Assembly (NCBI GenBank): GCA_024638855.1
Contig: JAHEJP010000006.1
Coordinates: 1-37,909, forward strand
Direction of reading: 5' to 3'
Length of the DNA: 37,909 nt
Source: Chloroflexota bacterium
GTDB taxonomy: Bacteria; Chloroflexota; Anaerolineae; Promineifilales; Promineifilaceae
Shown here: piece by piece, positions 31,004 to 37,909 of the stretch
How positions within the stretch are numbered: position 1 is the stretch's first letter
Layout of the letters: each line of letters begins with the position of its first letter
Notes under the pieces: model-generated
What the model saw: only the letters and a program-made list of their open reading frames with translations
What the model was told of the DNA's origin: nothing
Databases searched by the model: none
Translations under genes and position numbers: made by a program

Positions 31004-31034
31004 AGTATATCCAATAAAATCGTGAATGAGTCAA
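31004..31034 (-). promoter_or_regulatory. Possible promoter for the DAHP synthase gene (TTGACT-N19-TATACT)
   Basis: -35-like 31029-31034, -10-like 31004-31009; the 19-nt spacer is suboptimal. Confidence 0.3.
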
Positions 31035-31085
31035 AACCCAGGTTATTACAATCCTTTGTAGTTAAAATGGTGATATCCGTATCAT

Positions 31086-31583
31086 TTATTCCTCTCCATT
31101 GAGGCTAATATCTACACAATCGAAGTTTATGGCCGCCTCGACCTCCTCAAATGGTATAGGCGGTAAATCGGTCCGGTCGGGACGAAGTTCTTTGGCGCCG
31201 TGCAGGTAAACATGGACGATATCTTTGGGACCGATGCTTGTATTCCAGTGTATTAAGATCCGGATACAATGATCAATACTGTCGGGCACTTCCATTTCAT
31301 GACCGCAGAGCAGAGCAGCATCATACCAACCTAATTGGCGTGCGGCCAGAGCCGGATATGTGGCGTTCAAATCTCGCGTTGTGGTAAAAATGGCACTGGC
31401 GACGTCTTCAACGTTGACACCATTGGCCCTGATCATAAGAAATAGTAACTCGCGCGTCGCCATCAAGATGGCATCGGCCGAGTTTTCTGCTACCGTTGTC
31501 GCACCGCGGATACCGCGACATACCAGGGGCTTGGCCAATGGGGGAATGCTTTTTTGGTGACTGTTGCCTGTTGGACTCATCAT
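31086..31583 (-). CDS. aroH: Chorismate mutase, AroH type
   Basis: [62 protein letters not shown] matches the AroH fold family. Confidence 0.93.
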   Translation of the reverse strand: MMSPTGNSHQKSIPPLAKPLVCRGIRGATTVAENSADAILMATRELLFLMIRANGVNVEDVASAIFTTTRDLNATYPALAARQLGWYDAALLCGHEMEVPDSIDHCIRILIHWNTSIGPKDIVHVYLHGAKELRPDRTDLPPIPFEEVEAAINFDCVDISLNGEE

Positions 31584-31617
31584 GTTTTTGCCTGCTTGAA
31601 TTTCTGCTAAGACAAAT

Positions 31618-31646
31618 AAAAAAACGCGACTCTTTGGCCGCGTCTT
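31618..31646 (-). terminator. Intrinsic terminator in the aroH leader (attenuator)
   Basis: Minus strand AAGACGCG-GCCAAAGAGT-CGCGTTTTTTT: 5-bp GC-rich core ACGCG/CGCGT extended by A-U/G.U pairs, T7 tract at 31618-31624, about 35 nt before the aroH ATG. Confidence 0.75.
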
Positions 31647-31694
31647 GTGAATCTGTCCGGTCTACGGAATGTTCCGGTTACTCTACCTTTTCAC

Positions 31695-31766
31695 TCAGGC
31701 GCAGCCATTGGCAGGAGGCCAAAAATATCCACCGCCAAAGTAAAAGGCAAAGTAGCTTTTCATCAT
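31695..31766 (-). CDS. Aromatic-rich attenuator leader peptide MMKSYFAFYFGGGYFWPPANGCA
   Basis: Minus strand ATG ATG AAA AGC TAC TTT GCC TTT TAC TTT GGC GGT GGA TAT TTT TGG CCT CCT GCC AAT GGC TGC GCC TGA; 8 of 23 residues are Y/F/W, all in positions 5-16; lies between promoter and terminator upstream of aroH. Confidence 0.8.
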   Translation of the reverse strand: MMKSYFAFYFGGGYFWPPANGCA

Positions 31767-31772
31767 GCGAGC

Positions 31773-31801
31773 ATAATAGCACTTCACCTGAGTGGCGTCA
31801 A
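31773..31801 (-). promoter_or_regulatory. Sigma70-type promoter TTGACG-N17-TATTAT for the aroH leader
   Basis: -35 at 31796-31801, -10 at 31773-31778; standard spacing puts +1 at 31766, the first base of the leader peptide ATG. Confidence 0.75.
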
Positions 31802-31911
31802 GAAAAAGGATTTTTGGCTCGTAATACGCTTGCACCTGCTATACTAGGTCCGATACAAGGAAACTCGAAACGACAATATTTTTGTGTAAAGTTGTGTAGT
31901 AATCGGCCTAG

Positions 31912-32317
31912 ATGGTGAAAGAATACTTTAATCCAAGGCAATTATTTCCTAGCCTCCAGTATGGATTTTCGTAAGTCGTAAGCACCACTGGTGGAAAGAC
32001 GGTCTATTTGTCGGGTCAGGTTTCTTGGGATGAACGCCAGAAGATTGTCGGTCCCGGAAATTTGCGAGCTCAAACCTGGCAAAAGTTTAGGAATATCGAA
32101 ACGGAGGTGCAAATCGCCGGAGGGTTTTCAATCGATGTGGTTTCAATGTGAATTTACATTGTTATGGACGTATTAGAATAGAGCAGCCTATCAGTGATGT
32201 ATTGAAAGTTATTTTCCTATCCGTCAGGCGCCGGCGACGACTTGGATAGGTGTCAGGGTTTTGACAAATTAAGATATCCTTATCGAGATCGAGGCAATCG
32301 CAGTGATAAATGAATGA
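31912..32317 (+). pseudogene. Decayed RidA (YjgF/YER057c/UK114)-family gene
   Basis: Spliced reading: MVKEYFNPRQLFPSLQYGFS*VVSTTGGKTVYLSGQVSWDERQKIVGPGNLRAQTWQKFRNIETEVQIAGGFSIDVVSM*IYIVMD ... EQPISDVLKVIF ... ATTWIGVRVLTN*DILIEIEAIAVINE*; nonsense codons and frameshifts. Confidence 0.8.
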
Positions 32318-32335
32318 GTTATTGAGGAGTTTAAG

Positions 32336-32890
32336 ATGGGTAGACATTTGACATTGGCAGAGTTAGAGGAAGGTTTGGCCGAATCAGGTGAATCGCCGGC
32401 CGATAACGGTACATTGGAGATGATTGTCAGCCGGCCTGGCGAAGATGAAAGGCTTGTCGTTGAAAAAGCTGAGCTAGATGCTGACGTAGGTTTGCTTGGC
32501 GACAACTGGCTAGAAAGAGGAAGCAAGCTAAGCGATGACGGCAGCGCCGATCCAGAGGCGCAGATCGCGATCATGAATAGCCGGATCATTCATCTATTGA
32601 CTGGCGACCGAACTCTCTGGCCCCTGGCTGGTGACCAATTGTACATAGATTTTGATGTAAGCTCCGAAAACTTGCCGTCGGGCCAAATTATACGCATTGG
32701 AACGGCACTCTTAGAGATAACTGAATTGGCTCATACTGGATGCGCCAAATTCACCGAAAGATTTGGCCACGATGCCATTCGTTTTGTCAATTCAGCTGAA
32801 GGTCGTCAGTTACGCCGGCGTGGTTTATTTGCTCGCGTCGTTCAACCAGGATCCGTGCAATTAGGCGATGTCGTGAGGAAGGTTGATTAG
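32336..32890 (+). CDS. MOSC-domain-containing protein
   Basis: AIMNSRIIHLLTGDRTLWPLAGDQLYIDFDVSSENLPSGQIIRIGTALLEITELAHTGCAKFTERFG...GLFARVVQPGSVQLGD. Confidence 0.85.
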   Translation: MGRHLTLAELEEGLAESGESPADNGTLEMIVSRPGEDERLVVEKAELDADVGLLGDNWLERGSKLSDDGSADPEAQIAIMNSRIIHLLTGDRTLWPLAGDQLYIDFDVSSENLPSGQIIRIGTALLEITELAHTGCAKFTERFGHDAIRFVNSAEGRQLRRRGLFARVVQPGSVQLGDVVRKVD

Positions 32891-33297
32891 CCGATTTGAT
32901 TGACATAATCCTCTACCTTGGGTGGCAATTAGGCATAGGTTCGGTAATGAGGATCCATTCCGGCGCATGATTGCTTGTTTGCCGCCCTACATGCCGAGCT
33001 GTGGACGGCGAGCCAGCGGATTTATGAAGTTAGCCAGTTTGACGAGCCAGATAGACCCGGCACTTTGCGCACGCCTCAATATCGGTGTCTTGGATCGAGC
33101 AGCTCTAGATATCAACCGGTAGCAAAACCGCGAGGGTGAGGGCATTCCCATTGTTCAGAAAGCTGGAGAATTCATGTACAGGCTAAAAGGTTAATGACCA
33201 TATTTGCGCCAGCGTGTTGAACCTGTATTCACGAAGATCAAACTCGATCTATCATTGGAAAAGAGGTTGACGGCCGCGTAATAGACCTTTCCTGGTG

Positions 33298-34872
33298 TTA
33301 TTCTGGCGTTGGGCTAGGGGCTATTTCGATGGGAAATGGGTAGCCGGGTATGAGGTCGATGACGCCCGTATACATTTCAATGATGGTTTGGCTGCTGGTG
33401 AAATAACCGCTCAACATTTCCTGCAAGAGCGGTGATAACGTCAGATCTTCGTACAAGTGGCTAACTAAGTCACCTTGATTTTGGGGAAAACCCCAGCGAT
33501 TGGACAAAGTCAAATCACTAACCAGTTGTTCGGCCACAGCGGAATCGTAAGCTTCGGCCAAGGTAGGGCCGCCAGGGCGCAATGGAAAGTTGGCCCAAGT
33601 ATTCAGGAATTTATCGGACTCGCCGGGTGTACCTAGCCGCAGTGGAACCTTCCGTTCCGGATTAACGCTCAACCAGAGTTCATATCCATCGTTAAACCAA
33701 TAGTCAATAAAATCACGAACCAATTCACTATCAGCCGCGCTGGTGATGGACAATGCCGAGAGGCCCGGATGATTGGCCTGTCTGGCAAATTCGCCACTGC
33801 CATCAAATCTTGTAATGATGCCGCTGTTCTTTGCCAGATAATCTGTTGCCGTACATTGGGGACAGCTGGCTTTCAATTGATCGTCCAGCCCAGCCAATAT
33901 CGGCAATATTTCCGGTGAGGCGACTATCATCCCTGTGCGGCCGGCAAGGTAGGCGTTTACGGCACTGGTATCAGTCTGGAAACCGATAGGACTATAGTTG
34001 TTCACCAATACTCGGTAATATTCCAATGCCTCCAAGCAGGCCGGGTGCAGCAGAGTGATTTTGCCAGCACCATCGACGAGCTGGCAACCATTAGCAAGCG
34101 CCAGATGCTCAAAGACTCGTTGCGTCGTGACCAGGGCGGCATCGGTGGGCACTACTAGCCCAGTGATATTATTTTCTGGGTCGTAGATTGCCTCGGCCGC
34201 AAGCTGTAGCTTCTCATAGTTTTCGGGTGGATCGAGATCAAGTTCTTCGAACCAATCAGAACGATAGACGATTAAGTGTTGCCAGCCATCGCTGGGAATG
34301 GCGGCAACTTGAATACCGTCTTGATCGACAGCCAGGGCGCTTAATAGTGCCGGGTCAAAGGTTTCTCGCCCGAGTTCAGCCAAGGCAATGCTGGTTGCCT
34401 CGGGATCCAGGATACCTGATTGTGCCCAGCCCAGGCTAAACTCTACCTGGTGCAGGATCAGATCTGGCAAGGTGTTGGAAAGTACGGCCGTTGCCACTAA
34501 ATCGGGCATCAACTCGGAATTGACCAAGACGACCTCGACCTGATGGCCAGTCTGGGAACTGAAATCAGCCGCCATCTCAGCTAAGATCGCTCTATGTTCG
34601 GCCGACGTTTCATTGACCCAAAGGGTGATTCGATTGTTGTTGCTTGAATCCTCACCATTTCTGGCTTCTCGGGTAATGTTTGAGGGCGTGGCGGTTGGAG
34701 CCTCGCTCAAGAAAGGCGTCAATTTCTCGGTTGGTGTGGCTAAGATTTGTGCCGTCTGGGTTGCCAGCCGGGGTGAATCCACGGTTACCGGTCGGCAAGC
34801 GATTGCTAGCCCCATACCAAGGCAAATGAAGAAAAGCGGGAACAAAATCCCACTTGCACTCTTTTTGACCAC
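33298..34872 (-). CDS. Extracellular solute-binding lipoprotein (ABC sugar-type)
   Basis: Lipobox-like FICLGMGLAIAC, TP-rich linker, ITLWVNETSAEHRAILAEMAADFSSQTGHQVEVVLV. Confidence 0.85.
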   Translation of the reverse strand: MVKKSASGILFPLFFICLGMGLAIACRPVTVDSPRLATQTAQILATPTEKLTPFLSEAPTATPSNITREARNGEDSSNNNRITLWVNETSAEHRAILAEMAADFSSQTGHQVEVVLVNSELMPDLVATAVLSNTLPDLILHQVEFSLGWAQSGILDPEATSIALAELGRETFDPALLSALAVDQDGIQVAAIPSDGWQHLIVYRSDWFEELDLDPPENYEKLQLAAEAIYDPENNITGLVVPTDAALVTTQRVFEHLALANGCQLVDGAGKITLLHPACLEALEYYRVLVNNYSPIGFQTDTSAVNAYLAGRTGMIVASPEILPILAGLDDQLKASCPQCTATDYLAKNSGIITRFDGSGEFARQANHPGLSALSITSAADSELVRDFIDYWFNDGYELWLSVNPERKVPLRLGTPGESDKFLNTWANFPLRPGGPTLAEAYDSAVAEQLVSDLTLSNRWGFPQNQGDLVSHLYEDLTLSPLLQEMLSGYFTSSQTIIEMYTGVIDLIPGYPFPIEIAPSPTPE

Positions 34873-34879
34873 GTTCCTG

Positions 34880-35653
34880 TTAGCCGTCCTGTCGATTTAA
34901 TTGGTAGATAATTTGCAGACCGGTCAGTGTCAACCAGGGCTCCACGTGATCGATTAGTGTCATGTGGGGGGTGATGGCAGTGATGAGACCGCCGGTACCG
35001 ATAACCTGGGTATCAGGAACATTCATCTCGCTCTTAAACCGGCCGACCATGCCTTCAATCAGCGAGACATATCCAAAGATCAGGCCTGACTGCATCGCCT
35101 GGATCGTGTTGCGGCCGATGGCCCGGGGTGGTCCTTCCAGCGCAACGCGGCCAAGTTGCGCCGCCCGGTTGGATAGGGCATCGGCCGATAATCCTAGCCC
35201 TGGCGCGATGGCAACACCGAGCAACTCGCCTTGAGCAGATATCGCGTCAAAAGTAGTTGCCGTTCCCATGTCGATGATGATGCTTGGACCTGGGAACAGA
35301 TGATATGCAGCGGCGGCATTTACAATCCGATCAGCACCGACTTCCGCTGGGTTCTCAGTCTGGATGGTTATGCCGGTCGGCGTTTCATGGTTAACCAGTA
35401 ATGCCTGCTGGCCCAGATAGTCGGCGCAGACGGCCAGGAAGGTCTTAGTTAAAGGTGGAACAACGCTCGATAAGATCGCCGAGTCGATAGAATTCGAGAC
35501 CTCACATTCGCGAAGCAAGGTTTTCAGGTAAACGCCGTATTCGTCAACAGTCTGATCGTGGACCGTGCGCAAACGCCATTGACGGAGCCAGTTTTGGCCA
35601 TCCCAAAGGCCCAAGGTGATATTGGTATTGCCAACGTCTATTGCCAGTAACAT
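34880..35653 (-). CDS. coaX: Type III pantothenate kinase
   Basis: MLLAIDVGNTNITLGLWDG, GADRIVNAAAAYHLFPGPSIIIDMGTATTFDAIS, VIGTGGLI. Confidence 0.95.
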   Translation of the reverse strand: MLLAIDVGNTNITLGLWDGQNWLRQWRLRTVHDQTVDEYGVYLKTLLRECEVSNSIDSAILSSVVPPLTKTFLAVCADYLGQQALLVNHETPTGITIQTENPAEVGADRIVNAAAAYHLFPGPSIIIDMGTATTFDAISAQGELLGVAIAPGLGLSADALSNRAAQLGRVALEGPPRAIGRNTIQAMQSGLIFGYVSLIEGMVGRFKSEMNVPDTQVIGTGGLITAITPHMTLIDHVEPWLTLTGLQIIYQLNRQDG

Positions 35654-35888
35654 GGGGGCGGATTGTAGCCGAGATCAGGAGCGGTCGGCAACTCGCTAAT
35701 GATTGCCAGGAGCGTTTGTCTTCAATGTTCAGGACTTAGTGCTTGGATATCTTGATCAATCAATGTATAAGACGGCATCTCTCACCTGGGGCTCGATTTG
35801 CCGGGCTGCCGGGTTGCGATAAACTCGCTAGAGATCAAGGGTGAATTAACTGTAATAAGAGTCCGGTGAGCCAATTGGCAGGTGATTC

Positions 35889-36314
35889 ATGTCAAAGAAA
35901 CGGATACGAGGTAGTGGCGTGATCGAGGCGGCAGGCGGTTTGTTATGGCGAAAGACCCACCAGGGCTGGCAAGTGGCTCTCATTCATCGCTCTCGCTATG
36001 ACGATTGGGCGCTGCCGAAGGGCTGGCGCGAGAAAGGCGAAACTTATCTGGAAGCGGCTGTTAGGGAAGTGATAGAAGAGACGAATTGCCAGGTGGTTCC
36101 AGAAGCATTCGCCGGCAGTACCAGCTACGTTGTCGACGGCGTGCCCAAAGTTGTACTATTCTGGCATATGTCTTTAGCGGGGGATTGCGCCTTTGAGCCT
36201 GACGAAGAAGTTGATAAATTTGCCTGGTTAACTGTAAAAAAGGCGATAAAAAAGCTTACCTACGACGGAGAAAAGAAGTTGTTGGTGAATTTTTTAGAAA
36301 AGGATAAAAAATGA
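35889..36314 (+). CDS. NUDIX hydrolase
   Basis: ALPKGWREKGETYLEAAVREVIEETNCQ, a Nudix-box-like motif. Confidence 0.9.
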   Translation: MSKKRIRGSGVIEAAGGLLWRKTHQGWQVALIHRSRYDDWALPKGWREKGETYLEAAVREVIEETNCQVVPEAFAGSTSYVVDGVPKVVLFWHMSLAGDCAFEPDEEVDKFAWLTVKKAIKKLTYDGEKKLLVNFLEKDKK

Positions 36315-37384
36315 CGCCTAATCATGATTATCTGCCAGTCTTCGACGGGCATAATGACACATTGCTGAATCTTTATATGCCTGACAGGGGTCAGAACCGA
36401 TCATTTTTCGAACGAAGCGAAAATGGGCACATTGATTTACCGCGGGCTCGAGATGGAGGTCTTGGTGGTGGTTTTTTTGCCATGTTCGTCCCTGCCCCAA
36501 AAAGTAACGAAACGGCAAAATTCGATAAAGAACCACCTGAGCAACCGTACCTGGTATCCCCATCGGCCGTCGATATGCTCTATGCCCAAGAGGTGACTGC
36601 CGGACTAATCGATTTAATTTTGCGGTTGGAAGAAGAGAGTGCTGGTCAGTTTAAGGTTATCCGAACATCAGGCGAATTGGCGGCTTGTTTGGAAGATGGT
36701 GTTCTTGCGGCCGTGATGCACTTTGAAGGGGCCGAATGTATTCAACCAGACTTAAGCAATCTGGCAACTTATTATGATATGGGTTTGCGTTCCCTGGGTT
36801 TGACCTGGAGCCGGCCTAATGCCTTCGCTAACGGCGTGCCTTTTGGTTTTCCCCATTTGCCGGATACAGGACCAGGTTTGACTGAGGCTGGTAAGCAACT
36901 GGTTAGTGAATGCAACCGGCTGGGCATCATGCTGGACCTATCCCATCTTAATGAGAAGGGTTTTTGGGATGTTGCCCATCTAAGCAGCGCACCTCTTGTG
37001 GCGACCCACTCGGCCGTTCATGAACTCTGCCCCTCAACGCGTAACCTTACCGATAAACAGCTTAAAGCCGTTGGCGACAGCGGTGGGGTCGTGGGCATCA
37101 ATTTCCACAAGGGTTTTTTACGGGCCGATGGAGACGGTCAAGCGGATACTTCCTTGACAGAAATTGTTAAACACCTGGACTATGTGGTCGAACAAACTGG
37201 CATAGACCATGTAGCTTTGGGTTCAGATTTTGACGGGGCTAAAATGCCAGACGATCTGGGTGATGTAAGCGGCCTGCCTCGGTTGCTCAATGCTTTACGG
37301 GCGGCTGGGTATGATGAGCCGGCGCTCAAAAAGATCGCCTATGAGAATTGGCAAAGATTATTGTCCGAGACCTGGAAAGCCTGA
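36311..37384 (+). CDS. Membrane dipeptidase (peptidase family M19)
   Basis: VFDGHNDTLLNLY, MHFEGAECI, LGLTWSRPNAFANG, MLDLSHLNEKGFWDVAHLSSAPLVATHSAVHELCPSTRNLTDKQLKAV; ATGA overlap with the NUDIX gene. Confidence 0.93.
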   Translation: MTPNHDYLPVFDGHNDTLLNLYMPDRGQNRSFFERSENGHIDLPRARDGGLGGGFFAMFVPAPKSNETAKFDKEPPEQPYLVSPSAVDMLYAQEVTAGLIDLILRLEEESAGQFKVIRTSGELAACLEDGVLAAVMHFEGAECIQPDLSNLATYYDMGLRSLGLTWSRPNAFANGVPFGFPHLPDTGPGLTEAGKQLVSECNRLGIMLDLSHLNEKGFWDVAHLSSAPLVATHSAVHELCPSTRNLTDKQLKAVGDSGGVVGINFHKGFLRADGDGQADTSLTEIVKHLDYVVEQTGIDHVALGSDFDGAKMPDDLGDVSGLPRLLNALRAAGYDEPALKKIAYENWQRLLSETWKA

Positions 37385-37429
37385 GGACCCTGGGAGAATC
37401 TGTTCTGTGCCTTGCCAATCAGTCTAGGG

Positions 37430-37522
37430 CTAGTTGGGATCTACAGTCCGCAACGATATCAACAACGCCAGCCAGGCGAATATCGTCATACCTAAGATGC
37501 CCATAAACATTAACGTTAACAT
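37430..37522 (-). CDS. Candidate small single-pass membrane protein (30 aa)
   Basis: MLTLMFMGILGMTIFAWLALLISLRTVDPN preceded by GTGAGGTTATCATG (SD-like GAGG, 5-6 nt spacing). Confidence 0.45.
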   Translation of the reverse strand: MLTLMFMGILGMTIFAWLALLISLRTVDPN

Positions 37523-37909
37523 GATAACCTCACAATAAATAAAACAATTAAATCGATAAAAAGTTCCGTTTTTTATAAAATTGATAAACCTGAGCGGCAC
37601 TTCCTGAAATGTTTCGGCAAAACATCTCCAATAATTAGCGCCTTGCCTGTCTAACTGAATCATATATACAGAGTGATTTCTGGCTGCTTTTAGACTGGGA
37701 TTTTGTGTCTATGACGGGGGTACTGGATGGGGGGCGTTCAATTTATGTCAACTAGATTCTTGATAGTTTCGGATGGTTTCCATTCATGCTAGGTTGATAG
37801 CTGTTTGCCCTAAAAGGCATCTTGTCCAAATAGGCATTCTTTTTTTGCGTTTTGTTCCGAAGCTATTCTGGCAGGTTGCGGAATTGACTTTGGCTGGCCC
37901 GAGTTACCT

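Noticed and set aside
31496-31918. Plus-strand 140-aa ORF
   Set aside because: Antisense to the aroH start, leader peptide, promoter and terminator; Cys/Ser-rich junk-like translation.

Overview
The window reads as an ordinary bacterial chromosomal segment. The gene mix looks like Chloroflexota, but that is inference only. It holds about 30 credible protein genes. They include a partial methylcrotonyl-CoA carboxylase beta subunit, ATP-type pckA, the sdhBADC cluster, tmk, gmk, lactate permease, dnaN, a ChlI/ChlD-like chelatase pair, DAHP synthase, aroH, coaX, a NUDIX hydrolase and a membrane dipeptidase. The most interesting signals lie between or across the ORF calls. (1) Upstream of aroH on the minus strand is an unannotated aromatic-rich leader peptide, MMKSYFAFYFGGGYFWPPANGCA. 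It is followed by an intrinsic terminator and preceded by a near-consensus promoter (TTGACG-N17-TATTAT) whose predicted +1 is the A of the peptide ATG, so this looks like a leaderless transcription-attenuation element. (2) A9 at the ChlI/ChlD junction allows a -1 frameshift that would give a continuous 678-aa I+D fusion. (3) A promoter-to-terminator unit of about 210 nt with several good stems lies just upstream of a lytic transglycosylase gene (ncRNA or riboswitch/attenuator candidate). (4) A full-length decayed RidA-family pseudogene lies opposite the aroH leader. (5) A membrane-anchored NACHT-HEAT NTPase is present. No CRISPR array, rRNA, tRNA or transposase was recognised.
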